Below are positions 16,828-23,490 of a DNA stretch of 32,411 nt, in pieces. Below the pieces are notes generated by a model. It was not told the DNA's origin. It did not search any database and saw only the letters and a program-made list of their open reading frames with translations. The DNA is from a virus. The translations under genes and the position numbers were made by a program. How positions within the stretch are numbered: the stretch's first letter is position 1; each line of letters starts with the position of its first letter. The stretch is from IMG/VR virus record IMGVR_UViG_3300013101_000053, positions 1 to 32,411 of that record, one strand, 5' to 3'.

Positions 16828-17061
16828 TTATCCAGACAATACTTCGAAAGCTTGTTTACCCCTTGGGGTATCCTTGAGCACGAAGGTAACACGCTGAGCT
16901 GATTTTAATGTCTTATAGCCTTCCATTTCGATGCTGGTGTAGTGCACAAAATAATTTGTTCGTGCCTCTTCATCCATATGTGCATCCTCATCGGAAAACA
17001 AAAAACCAAAACCCCTCTCGTTACTGAACCATTTTACAGATCCTTCAATTCTTTCACTCAT
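16828..17061 (-). CDS. Cold-shock domain protein (77 aa)
   Basis: A CspA-type single-stranded RNA/DNA-binding domain: GSVKWFSNERGFGFLF carries the RNP1-like element and YFVHYTSI the RNP2-like element, with the usual aromatic pattern. A short acidic insert (SDEDAHMDEEART) separates them, longer than in CspA. The ATG at 17059-17061 has GGAGT seven bases upstream; an earlier in-frame ATG at 17082 would overlap the M15 gene further and lacks a site. It likely acts as an RNA chaperone during infection. Confidence 0.85.
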   Translation of the reverse strand: MSERIEGSVKWFSNERGFGFLFSDEDAHMDEEARTNYFVHYTSIEMEGYKTLKSAQRVTFVLKDTPRGKQAFEVLSG

Positions 17062-17074
17062 GTAATTCACTCCT

Positions 17075-17560
17075 TTAACCATATAATCTTTTTGCTTCAT
17101 CCCAAGTTATATTTTCGTAGTGATGCGTAGCATCCTTTAACTTAAGACGTTTTACATTACCACCTACGCGGTAATCTACGTGAATCCATCCTGTGGGGAA
17201 GTATTCCATGATAATTGTTCTAAAATCTAATTCGTTGTAGATAAACTCCACAACGTCAATCATCCTTGTCCCTTCCGATATCGGTTCAATATCTGCTGCT
17301 TGTCCTCGTGCGTGGTTTGAGTTTTTGCTGCTGCCCACAGCCTCACATAACTCAACACTCCTAAAACCTGACGTAATCCTTATCCTACCAAACCTCGTCC
17401 TTACCGGCTGAAGTACGTTGGCAACCAATTGTTCCAGAGCCCGCCACTGCTCTTCATTTGGTTCATTCTTAATTCCCTTACGTAGCGCTGTGGCTGACTT
17501 TACAAACTCTTTGTATTGAAAGTTAGGCGCTCCGGGTATCTTATCGTTTAAATTACGCAT
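17075..17560 (-). CDS. Peptidase M15-family peptidoglycan hydrolase (161 aa)
   Basis: Zinc peptidases of the M15 family cut peptide bonds in peptidoglycan. The ligand pattern is visible: ITSGFRSVELC, then SNHARGQAADIE with His83 and Asp90, then IIMEY with Glu119 and GWIHVDYR with His127. Length fits a single-domain enzyme; there is no separate cell-wall binding domain. It could be the endolysin or a wall-remodelling enzyme of the virion; no signal peptide is present, so it would need a holin or similar route. GGGAGG precedes the ATG. Confidence 0.78.
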   Translation of the reverse strand: MRNLNDKIPGAPNFQYKEFVKSATALRKGIKNEPNEEQWRALEQLVANVLQPVRTRFGRIRITSGFRSVELCEAVGSSKNSNHARGQAADIEPISEGTRMIDVVEFIYNELDFRTIIMEYFPTGWIHVDYRVGGNVKRLKLKDATHHYENITWDEAKRLYG

Positions 17561-17595
17561 GTTATTCCTCCCTTAACAATTAAGGGGTTACATTA

Positions 17596-18591
17596 TTACA
17601 ACTGTGACGCTAGGAAACATCCGTTTGCTACTGCCGTCATGGGGTTCTCTGCTTTACGTACTTCACTAATCTTGAACGGCAAGTCCATACCAGCAGCCAG
17701 TGCTGCCTCTGTTTTGCGTACAAAACCAGTAGCTTTAGACAAACCACCAGAAACAATGATGGGGACTGGGTCCCTAAATACTGGTAGCTCTTTCTTACGT
17801 AAATTTAGTTCATGTATCATGTTCTGTAGCGTATAAGTAATAACAGAACTGTAGTATACAGAGACTGCCTCCATAATCTTCGTGGAGGACTTAAACAAGT
17901 CTACACCAGCCTCTTTCTCCAACTGTACTAGGCTAGGTGATATGTCCAGTGCGTTGCCCACTGATGTGTCAATGAAATCGCCAGAACGTGTCAAACTGAA
18001 TTCGACTAATGGTTCTCCCATAAGAACAACGGCCACATTAACCATACCAGCGCCAAAACTAATGGCTACACCAGACAACCCCTCGTCAAGAAGCTCGCTT
18101 AAGCAAATTGCAAAAGCTTCGTTGATTGGAAAGGATTTGTACCCCATATCATTAAGATACATACCCATTATCTCCGTATGGTAAATAATATCGAAATGAG
18201 TATCAATAGGCTTGGCTGGTACAGAGTATACTACTGTGTCATTACCATCGCCTTTATTAATCAATGACTCAATCAACAGTTTTAGCATAGGCAAAGAATC
18301 TTTTTCTCTTGGTGAGATGATTCCCTTCCTAAGAGGCCTCTTAGCTACATCATTGCGCTCAATAGCTATCTCCAATGCGTCCTCACCTACCACAACGAAC
18401 GTGTCGTTCTCGGTGATGAAGTTTGCACCCCTCTTTTCTAATGACATACGAATACTGTTTTTATTAACTTCTGATTTTGGTACGATGCGATAAAAAGCAT
18501 CGCGCTGCATTTTGAAAATCGGAGATCCGTCTTCGTCAACCGATGCGGCCACCAACATGTTGGTACCAATATCTAAACCTTTGTCGCTCAT
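17596..18591 (-). CDS. Actin-like ATPase (ParM/MreB superfamily), 331 aa
   Basis: The nucleotide-binding fold motifs of the actin/Hsp70 superfamily are visible: DIGTN at 7-11 (phosphate 1), VAISFGAGMVNVAVV at about 175-189 (phosphate 2) and IIVSGGLSKATGF at 278-290 (adenosine motif). VYSVPAKPID and FPINEAFA fill the expected middle region. Such proteins form filaments that segregate plasmids or, in some phages, position DNA. The adjacent coiled-coil gene ends nine bases upstream of this ATG and could be its partner. Filament formation is inferred, not shown. GGAGG precedes the ATG. Confidence 0.72.
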   Translation of the reverse strand: MSDKGLDIGTNMLVAASVDEDGSPIFKMQRDAFYRIVPKSEVNKNSIRMSLEKRGANFITENDTFVVVGEDALEIAIERNDVAKRPLRKGIISPREKDSLPMLKLLIESLINKGDGNDTVVYSVPAKPIDTHFDIIYHTEIMGMYLNDMGYKSFPINEAFAICLSELLDEGLSGVAISFGAGMVNVAVVLMGEPLVEFSLTRSGDFIDTSVGNALDISPSLVQLEKEAGVDLFKSSTKIMEAVSVYYSSVITYTLQNMIHELNLRKKELPVFRDPVPIIVSGGLSKATGFVRKTEAALAAGMDLPFKISEVRKAENPMTAVANGCFLASQL

Positions 18592-18599
18592 AATTCCTC

Positions 18600-19355
18600 C
18601 TACTTCCTTGTCGGTAATGTGCCCATAAGGCCTTTTAATTTTGCAACCTTATCGTTCACATTTATTTTATCCGTAGTTTTTACATCTTCTACGGTGATGT
18701 GAGGCTCCATAGCGGCGCCTGCATCAGACTCAAGAGGATCAATGTAGGCCTTCTCCATCTTAGGCCTGTCAGGATCTTCAACTACAACTGCCCCATCACC
18801 ATGTACATACGTGGGCGGGGCATTCTTGATAGCTTCTATAGCGTCATCTTTAGTTTTAATTATTTCTTCTAAAGAAGCTATTTTGTCTGTTAATGTTTCA
18901 AACTTAGCTTCAGCCATAACTAATTTATTGTTGACTTCTGTAGTTTCGTTTCTGGCGTTTACTAAATCCTTGTCTCTTAAAATAACTTTTTCTTTTTCAT
19001 GATTCAGGTCCATCTGTAAACCAGCTAGGGCCTTGTCACGTTCGCCTAACTTAACGAGTACACCATCATACTGTCTTTGTTTGGCCTCTGCTGTAGCCTT
19101 GTGTTGTTCTATCTCAGGTAGTGCATCATTGATGGCCTTGTCTACATCTTCAGCAGTGAAGGTTCCGGCGGTTTTCTTAGGGACTTGTAAAAGTGTCTCT
19201 TTTAATTTAACAACTTCTTCTCTAAGACTTACTACCCTGTCATCTTGTGATAGTGCTTCTATCGGTTGTACAGCGTTTAATCTTTTTTGTTGGTCCCTAG
19301 GACCGCTACCTAGAAGTACACGGCCCGTCTTAGGATTCTCTTTGTTATATCTCAT
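18600..19355 (-). CDS. Coiled-coil protein paired with the actin-like gene (251 aa)
   Basis: Residues about 45-175 are charged helix with coiled-coil heptads. The N-terminal 35 residues are basic (RYNKENPKTGRVLLG), and the C-terminal 70 are mixed. A second RYNKENP occurs in the partial gene at the right edge. The start overlaps the ClpP stop (TAATG) without a strong Shine-Dalgarno, so it is probably coupled to ClpP. A coiled-coil protein next to an actin-like ATPase could serve as adaptor or filament regulator, but no known adaptor family is recognised. Confidence 0.6.
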   Translation of the reverse strand: MRYNKENPKTGRVLLGSGPRDQQKRLNAVQPIEALSQDDRVVSLREEVVKLKETLLQVPKKTAGTFTAEDVDKAINDALPEIEQHKATAEAKQRQYDGVLVKLGERDKALAGLQMDLNHEKEKVILRDKDLVNARNETTEVNNKLVMAEAKFETLTDKIASLEEIIKTKDDAIEAIKNAPPTYVHGDGAVVVEDPDRPKMEKAYIDPLESDAGAAMEPHITVEDVKTTDKINVNDKVAKLKGLMGTLPTRK

Positions 19356-19939
19356 TATTTTCGTTGGTATTCTACATGGTCTATGAGGCCATACTTCTTA
19401 GCTTCCTCTGCGTCCATGAAGAAATCCCTCTCCATGTCCTTTTTGATTTTGACTAATTTCTGACCCGTGAATTTAACATAGTCTTTAGCCATTTTAGCAT
19501 ACAACTTCTCTGTGTGTTTCATCCTGTTCAGCATCTCTTGGTACTTACCTTGGGTACCACCCGCCAACTCATGAATCATAATATCTGTGTTAGGTAGTGC
19601 GTAACGCTTACCCTTAGCCCCAGCAGCTAAAATAAAACTTCCTGCACTCATAGCCGTGCCCAATGCTATAGTAACTACATCCGATTTAACATATGTCATG
19701 GTGTCGTAGATAGCATACATAGCGGATATTTCACCACCGGGCGAGTTGATATACATTTGAATATCTTTCTCAGGGCTGTCTGCTTCAAGAAACAGAAGTT
19801 GTTTGACGATAGAACCAGCCAGCTCTTGGGTGAACACCCCTTCAAGAGAAATGATTCTATCTTTTAGAAGTCTAGAACCTAAATCGTAAACCCGTTCTCC
19901 GCCTTTTCCATCATCTTCAATTACGTACGGTACAGCCAT
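19355..19939 (-). CDS. clpP: ClpP-family serine protease
   Basis: A canonical ClpP of 194 residues, close to bacterial length. The oxyanion region YINSPGGEISAMYAIYDTM, the serine motif GTAMSAGSF (Ser98), IMIHELAGG (His123) and the KKDMERDFFMDA segment (Asp168) are all present. ClpP forms a chambered protease that works with a ClpX/ClpA-type unfoldase; no such ATPase is encoded here, so it may use a host one. It is unlikely to be the prohead protease: a better candidate lies in the head module. A consensus promoter precedes it and AAGGAG precedes the ATG. Confidence 0.88.
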   Translation of the reverse strand: MAVPYVIEDDGKGGERVYDLGSRLLKDRIISLEGVFTQELAGSIVKQLLFLEADSPEKDIQMYINSPGGEISAMYAIYDTMTYVKSDVVTIALGTAMSAGSFILAAGAKGKRYALPNTDIMIHELAGGTQGKYQEMLNRMKHTEKLYAKMAKDYVKFTGQKLVKIKKDMERDFFMDAEEAKKYGLIDHVEYQRK

Positions 19940-20007
19940 TTAAATCTCCTTAAATCCTGCTAGCGCTTTTGAGGCGCCGTTAACACATTAAATACACGGT
20001 TAATACA

Positions 20008-20035
20008 ATTATAATACATTTTCAGCGTTTGTCAA
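20008..20035 (-). promoter_or_regulatory. Consensus sigma70 promoter upstream of clpP
   Basis: On the minus strand: TTGACA (20030-20035), 16-base spacer, TATAAT (20008-20013). Both hexamers match consensus exactly. It overlaps the end of the 73-residue gene and lies about 70 bases before the clpP ATG, leaving a leader. It is likely an unassisted promoter for clpP and the coiled-coil and actin-like genes. Confidence 0.8.
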
Positions 20036-20243
20036 CCCCATCCAGAAATATTTCTAGATCTTTTACATCATCAGGGTGCAGCCAAATCGGTCGGTTCTCC
20101 ATCGCTCTCGTGACAGAGTTCCATGTGCCTGCCACCACAAAGCCTCGCCACACAACCTGAAAAGGTTTTACATTCACAGCTCTGTGAATGAATTTTAGTG
20201 TCTTGTTTGCAGTGTAAAGGTCAGTTGTTCTTATCATTGGCAA
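20022..20243 (-). CDS. Hypothetical protein (73 aa), TTG start
   Basis: The peptide reads MIRTTDLYTANKTLKF onward with Trp-rich segments, ending DLEIFLDGVDKR. No family is recognised. The GGAG at 20253-20256 is nine bases from a TTG at 20241-20243 but 15 bases from the ATG at 20235-20237, so TTG is preferred. It is the first gene after the twin-palindrome region. Its end overlaps the -35 of the clpP promoter. Confidence 0.5.
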   Translation of the reverse strand: MPMIRTTDLYTANKTLKFIHRAVNVKPFQVVWRGFVVAGTWNSVTRAMENRPIWLHPDDVKDLEIFLDGVDKR

Positions 20244-20296
20244 AGCCGCTTTCTCCGTGAAAGATTACTTACGTTAGTAAGTTATCTTGAACCAGG

Positions 20297-20327
20297 TTTT
20301 ATCTATTATACAGTTTTATCTATTATA
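20297..20327 (-). promoter_or_regulatory. Two TATAAT boxes in 14-bp direct repeats
   Basis: The segment TTTTATCTATTATA occurs at 20297-20310 and again at 20314-20327, a 17-base period. On the minus strand each copy holds a perfect -10 (TATAAT at 20305-20310 and 20322-20327). Neither has a good -35 at 16-18 bases, and the palindromes lie at that position, so the promoter is probably under positive or repressive control. Confidence 0.5.
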
Positions 20328-20330
20328 TGT

Positions 20331-20368
20331 ATGTAATAATTACATGGAGGTATATGTAATAATTACAT
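20331..20368. promoter_or_regulatory. Twin 15-bp palindromes (operator candidates)
   Basis: Two identical perfect palindromes, ATGTAATAATTACAT, at 20331-20345 and 20354-20368, have 7-bp arms and a single central base and are 23 bp centre to centre. They lie after the winged-helix stop and before the two TATAAT boxes on the minus strand. This is the layout expected for a dimeric repressor or activator. In RNA they would form weak AT hairpins. Confidence 0.6.
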
Positions 20369-20383
20369 AACCCCCCTTTAAGT

Positions 20384-20887
20384 TTACCACTCATCGGGGT
20401 CACTCAAAGCATTGTATTCATTGACATCTCTAATCATCTTCTCTGTCTTTTCCGCTAATAGCTTGTCTGAGAAGTATTTATCCAGATAATATGCCTCATG
20501 TCCGTTAAAATCATGGGTCCCAAAAATGTAAATATTACACCACCCGAGCGGTGTTTTTACCCGCTTGATTTTTACAAGCCCTTTCTCTGCCAAAGACTTA
20601 GTGTATCGACTAATATTACCCTGATTAGACTCTTTACCAGTAAGGTTGTATGCCAAGTCTTCTTGTGAGAAATTAGAGGCTATGAAGCCTTTCTCATAAA
20701 ATCTTTCATAAATTTTCTTGGTGCCGGTGTTTATAGCCCGTCTGATAATGAACCCTCTCAGATGAAAATAAACAGCACTTTCTTTTGTGCCCGCCCAATT
20801 AATGTAGGCTTTACAACGCATAAATTTCTGTGGTATGCGTATAAAGCCATCCTCTGCACTAGCGTCAAATTTGTATTTCTCTACCAT
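20384..20887 (-). CDS. Winged-helix DNA-binding regulator (167 aa)
   Basis: Residues about 70-125 form a helix-turn-helix and wing: SNFSQEDLAYNLTGKES, NISRYTKSLAEKGLVKIKRV and PLGWCNIYIFGTHDF. The rest is mostly helix. The layout resembles plasmid or phage replication-initiator N-terminal domains and transcriptional regulators. It has a consensus promoter with an overlapping palindrome, and twin palindromes directly downstream, so it is likely a regulator of its own and the following genes. GGAGGAAG precedes the ATG. A replication role is the alternative. Confidence 0.65.
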   Translation of the reverse strand: MVEKYKFDASAEDGFIRIPQKFMRCKAYINWAGTKESAVYFHLRGFIIRRAINTGTKKIYERFYEKGFIASNFSQEDLAYNLTGKESNQGNISRYTKSLAEKGLVKIKRVKTPLGWCNIYIFGTHDFNGHEAYYLDKYFSDKLLAEKTEKMIRDVNEYNALSDPDEW

Positions 20888-20910
20888 TCTTCCTCCTAAA
20901 AATATTATTA

Positions 20911-20922
20911 GTGATAAATCAC
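20911..20922. promoter_or_regulatory. Palindrome at the regulator's transcription start
   Basis: GTGAT (20911-20915), AA, ATCAC (20918-20922) is a perfect 5-bp inverted repeat just downstream of the -10 box of the winged-helix promoter. A protein bound here would block transcription, so it could be an autoregulatory operator. It differs from the ATGTAATAATTACAT palindromes. Confidence 0.35.
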
Positions 20923-20928
20923 ACCAAA

Positions 20929-20957
20929 ATCATAATACATGATTCAGGATTTGTCAA
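20929..20957 (-). promoter_or_regulatory. Near-consensus sigma70 promoter for winged-helix gene
   Basis: On the minus strand: TTGACA (20952-20957), 17-base spacer, TATGAT (20929-20934), then 41 bases to the winged-helix ATG. The -35 overlaps the stop of the 87-residue upstream gene. Only one base of the -10 departs from consensus. Confidence 0.78.
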
Positions 20958-21217
20958 GTTTTTGGCCGCACCGCTGCAAGTGAACTGTTTGGTACTGGTG
21001 GTTTTTTTTCTTCCATAGACTGTTTGATGCTTTCAAGCCTGTCGGGCCCAAACTTAAATATAACACCTTTACAGGGTATCTCAATTCTTGTGTGGTCCTC
21101 CAGTATAAAAAATCTTATGTCAGCCTTGGCTTCTGTTATGAAACCATCACCAGCTACGTTCTCAAGTGTAGTCCATCGCCAATTTTCTACCGGCTTGTAA
21201 TATACTGTGTAATTCAT
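20954..21217 (-). CDS. Hypothetical protein (87 aa)
   Basis: Beta-prone N terminus (MNYTVYYKPVENWRWTTLEN) and a mixed C terminus with PPVPNSSLAAVRPK. A core RIEIPCKGVIFKFGPDRLES might be a small folded domain. No family is recognised. It overlaps the MetAP stop by four bases (ATGA) and has AGGGGAAG before the ATG, so it is translationally linked to the MetAP gene. Its stop lies within the promoter of the winged-helix gene. Confidence 0.5.
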   Translation of the reverse strand: MNYTVYYKPVENWRWTTLENVAGDGFITEAKADIRFFILEDHTRIEIPCKGVIFKFGPDRLESIKQSMEEKKPPVPNSSLAAVRPKT

Positions 21218-21975
21218 ATAGCTTCCCCTTCTCTTTTACTTAGGACTCTCGCCCCGTATTGTGTAACTAATATTGTGTGCTCAAAATGAGCTGAGGGCGA
21301 ACCATCCTTTGTAGTAATTGTCCACCCGTCTCTTTCTTTTGTTGTTTCATCAGAACCTGTTACAATCATAGGTTCTATCGCTACAACCATACCTTCTTTC
21401 AGTACTGTGTTGTGGTCTCTTGTGTATATGTTCGGTATGAAGGGGTCCTCATGCAAAATAGCGCCGACTCCGTGGCCCCCATACCCAAAAATTACGCGGC
21501 AGTCATTGACTTTCGCGTACTCGTGTATTACTTTAGATATATCTCCGACCCGTGTGTTTGTCGCTACTATTGCTATACCCTTTAATAAAGCGTTGCGTGT
21601 TACATCTATAAGTCTTTGTTTTTCCTTGTCTATCACTCCCACAGGGATGGTGATAGCAGTGTCACCGTAGTACCCATTTTTCAACACCCCTACATCCACA
21701 CTAACGATGTCGCCACTCTTTAGTTTCTGAGTGGACGGTACTCCGTGTATAATTTGATGGTTAACTGACGTACATAAAGTATGCTTAAAATGTCTATAGT
21801 TCTTAAATCCCGGAACTGCGTCGTGTTCTATAATGATTTGTTCCGCTAAATCGTTCAAATGTAGGGTCGTTAATCCGGGTTTAACTTCACTGGCTATTGT
21901 AGTAAGAACTTTACCAGCTATAAAATTACTTTCAGTTAATTTCTTAATCTCATTTTTTGTTTTTATAATGACCAT
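21214..21975 (-). CDS. map: Type I methionine aminopeptidase
   Basis: Removes N-terminal Met from new proteins. All catalytic and metal ligands are present at standard spacing: His77 (IIHG), Asp94 (VSVDVG), Asp105 (YGDTA), His168 (GHGVG), Glu201 (AIEPM) and Glu232 (FEHT). At 253 residues it is a simple type I enzyme without an N-terminal zinc extension. Phage-encoded MetAP is uncommon; it could mature abundant phage proteins or compensate for host shut-off. It starts inside the end of the 94-residue gene by 13 bases with no clear Shine-Dalgarno, so it is coupled. Confidence 0.87.
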   Translation of the reverse strand: MVIIKTKNEIKKLTESNFIAGKVLTTIASEVKPGLTTLHLNDLAEQIIIEHDAVPGFKNYRHFKHTLCTSVNHQIIHGVPSTQKLKSGDIVSVDVGVLKNGYYGDTAITIPVGVIDKEKQRLIDVTRNALLKGIAIVATNTRVGDISKVIHEYAKVNDCRVIFGYGGHGVGAILHEDPFIPNIYTRDHNTVLKEGMVVAIEPMIVTGSDETTKERDGWTITTKDGSPSAHFEHTILVTQYGARVLSKREGEAI

Positions 21976-22247
21976 CGTTTTATTAATTCATGCTCTAGCA
22001 AAGACGACATACTTTCGGGTTCGTATTTGTTACATTCCAGTACGACATGGTCTAGATCTATGTGTAATAGCATGCATGTTATCTGACCAAAAAGTAACTC
22101 ATCACCCTCCTCAAAATCATCCACACCTAAATATCCGTAATCCTGTATAAAACTTTCTAAATCAATTGGCTCTATCACCCTGTTAACACAGTGTTTACAC
22201 GTTAAACATAAGGAGTCGATAAAGGGGTCAGACATATCTTTGTCCAT
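21963..22247 (-). CDS. Cysteine-motif hypothetical protein (94 aa)
   Basis: LCLTCKHCVNR forms a CxxCxxC start, and ITCMLL and VVLECNKY supply two further Cys, a pattern that could bind zinc or an iron-sulphur cluster. The middle is acidic. No known family is recognised. GGAGGT lies five bases upstream of ATG at 22245-22247. It overlaps the MetAP start, which suggests joint expression and possibly a related role. Confidence 0.5.
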   Translation of the reverse strand: MDKDMSDPFIDSLCLTCKHCVNRVIEPIDLESFIQDYGYLGVDDFEEGDELLFGQITCMLLHIDLDHVVLECNKYEPESMSSLLEHELIKRWSL

Positions 22248-22265
22248 AGAATACCTCCACTGGGA

Positions 22266-22475
22266 TTATTTTCTCTGGTCGTAGGCCCTACTAATAGTCT
22301 CTTCTGTTTTTCCTCCTTTTATCTTTCCAGCCTTCTTAAATCTCTTAATCTTGGCATTGATACTATCTGGCTCTCTACCGGGGAGTAACCCCCTAAGCTC
22401 GTCAATAGTGGCTGTATGATAGTTATTGATTAGGATTTTTTCTTCGGAAAACTTCCATCCCTTTCTCTTTGCCAT
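22266..22475 (-). CDS. Myb/SANT-like DNA-binding protein, copy 1 (69 aa)
   Basis: The sequence has W.FSEEKILINNYHTATIDELR-type helices, then LLPGREPDSINAKIKRFKK, and ends RAYDQRK. This is a compact three-helix Myb/SANT-like helix-turn-helix, proposed from spacing of W, L and the IKR helix. The ATG at 22473-22475 has AGGAGGT nine bases upstream; an earlier in-frame start at 22517 lies in the upstream gene and lacks a site. It is clearly paralogous to the 78-residue protein at 31329-31565 and is probably a small regulator. Confidence 0.55.
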   Translation of the reverse strand: MAKRKGWKFSEEKILINNYHTATIDELRGLLPGREPDSINAKIKRFKKAGKIKGGKTEETISRAYDQRK

Positions 22476-22588
22476 TTGAAACGCACCTCCTTTAATTCTT
22501 CCCAGCAAATTTCGCACACAAACTTATACTTACCGCCTGTAGCGTAGCTGATCCATGATTGTCTGCCACATCTGTGGCACCGCATCAT
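22430..22588 (-). CDS. Tiny zinc-knuckle protein (52 aa)
   Basis: The frame begins MMRCHRCGRQSWISYATGG and includes CEICWEEL; the CxxC pairs (CHRC and CEIC) form a likely zinc ribbon. It starts at ATG 22586-22588, overlapping the Lys-rich ORF stop (ATGA). It has only a weak site (AAGAAGAAGACTAAG), so it depends on coupling. It overlaps the next Myb/SANT-like gene's start in another frame by 46 bases. Confidence 0.45.
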   Translation of the reverse strand: MMRCHRCGRQSWISYATGGKYKFVCEICWEELKEVRFKWQRERDGSFPKKKS

Positions 22589-22686
22589 TTCTTAGTCTTC
22601 TTCTTTTTACCCTTGCTTGCTTTGTACACATTCTTTTTTTCTTTTCTTTTTTCTTGACCATCAGTGTATAATTTACGCGTAGGCAT
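22585..22686 (-). CDS. Tiny Lys-rich peptide (33 aa)
   Basis: ATG at 22684-22686 with AAGGAG six bases upstream. The peptide starts MPTRKLYTDGQEKRKEKKNV and ends KASKGKKKKTKK, almost entirely lysine. It overlaps the zinc-knuckle start (ATGA) and the Arg-rich ORF stop (TAATG). A nucleic-acid-binding or charge-neutralising peptide is plausible; no family is recognised. Confidence 0.45.
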   Translation of the reverse strand: MPTRKLYTDGQEKRKEKKNVYKASKGKKKKTKK

Positions 22687-22805
22687 TATTCACTCCTTCT
22701 GGCGGCCCGCCTCGCTCCCCTGCGCGCCCTTTTTTCTTTTCTAGTTCCACTCAGTCTCTCCAGCTCTTTGGCTGTAGGTATGCGCTTCCTTCTCACTTCT
22801 CCCAT
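22686..22805 (-). CDS. Tiny Arg-rich peptide (39 aa)
   Basis: ATG at 22803-22805 with GGAGG upstream. It begins MGEVRRKRIPTAKELERL and ends with an Arg/Ala-rich tail (ARRGARRAARRSE). It is so basic that it probably binds DNA or RNA. Its stop overlaps the start of the Lys-rich ORF (TAATG), so the two are coupled. Confidence 0.45.
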   Translation of the reverse strand: MGEVRRKRIPTAKELERLSGTRKEKRARRGARRAARRSE

Positions 22806-22808
22806 TGG

Positions 22809-22991
22809 TTAACCCTCCTCGAAGTATTCTTTCATACTAGTTTTAACTTTGCAAGAATCTAAAATCTCTTTCATTAGATCTAAAACCTCTTTGTCCACGC
22901 TGCCATCTTCCATAGCGGTGTCAATCCCATCCAAGATCTCCATCTTCTTGAGAGCCCAGATATCGTCGTCTGAATACATTTGGCTCGCCAT
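22809..22991 (-). CDS. Small acidic helical protein (60 aa)
   Basis: Asp/Glu-rich amphipathic helices: MYSDDDIWALKKMEILDGI and VDKEVLDLMKEILDSCK. The net charge is strongly negative, opposite to the Arg-rich and Lys-rich peptides that follow it. AGGGGAGG precedes the ATG. The stop lies within the Shine-Dalgarno region of the Arg-rich ORF. Its role is unknown; it might partner or neutralise those peptides. Confidence 0.5.
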   Translation of the reverse strand: MASQMYSDDDIWALKKMEILDGIDTAMEDGSVDKEVLDLMKEILDSCKVKTSMKEYFEEG

Positions 22992-23057
22992 GCTTAACCT
23001 CCCCTAATAATGAAGTATTTCCTATACTGTCTAGTCCCGAGGAAACAGTAGTCCCCT

Positions 23058-23084
23058 CATAATAAAACAGGTTAGTTTATTATG
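23058..23084 (-). terminator. AT-rich 9-bp hairpin after the 125-residue gene
   Basis: Arms CATAATAAA (23058-23066) and TTTATTATG (23076-23084) pair perfectly around a 9-base loop, directly after the stop at 23089. No U-tract follows, so it may be a weak terminator, stabiliser or operator. Confidence 0.3.
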
Positions 23085-23088
23085 GTCG

Positions 23089-23466
23089 TTATTGTTCATC
23101 AAGTTGCTGTACATTTTCTGAATAACACACAGGACACTCCTTCATCCATATAACGTGCACATCATTATCAAATCTTACTTTTGACTTACTCTTTAGAATC
23201 CATTGAGAAGACATACATTCAGTACAGTAGCAGAGTACCCATTCAGCGCCGTATAGTGCGTTAGCACATTCTTCACATACAGGTATTTGAATGATGGCAT
23301 CAATCATAATGTTACCGTCCAAGTCATAACCAAGGTTCTGACATAGATAATCTACGGCAGGGTGGTCTTCACTAGGATCTTCAGCACTATGCTTGAGTCC
23401 ACAGGTGGTTCCTTCCAGATCAACAGTGGCAATTAGTTTCTGCAGCCCCTCATCTAACATTTCCAT
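23089..23466 (-). CDS. Multi-zinc-knuckle hypothetical protein (125 aa)
   Basis: Three Cys pairs in the C-terminal 70 residues: VCEECANAL, CYCTECMSS and KECPVCYSE, with another Cys-His in the N terminus (TTCGLKHSAED). It probably binds two zinc ions in a treble-clef or ribbon-like fold. The N-terminal region is acidic. No family is recognised. AAGGGG precedes the ATG. A hairpin follows the stop. Confidence 0.5.
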   Translation of the reverse strand: MEMLDEGLQKLIATVDLEGTTCGLKHSAEDPSEDHPAVDYLCQNLGYDLDGNIMIDAIIQIPVCEECANALYGAEWVLCYCTECMSSQWILKSKSKVRFDNDVHVIWMKECPVCYSENVQQLDEQ

Positions 23467-23490
23467 TTATGGCCCCTTTGTCCTACGAAT

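Noticed and set aside
19355-19939. ClpP as the prohead maturation protease
   Set aside because: It is more than 10 kb from the head genes, has a canonical ClpP sequence, and another protease candidate lies between portal and scaffold genes.
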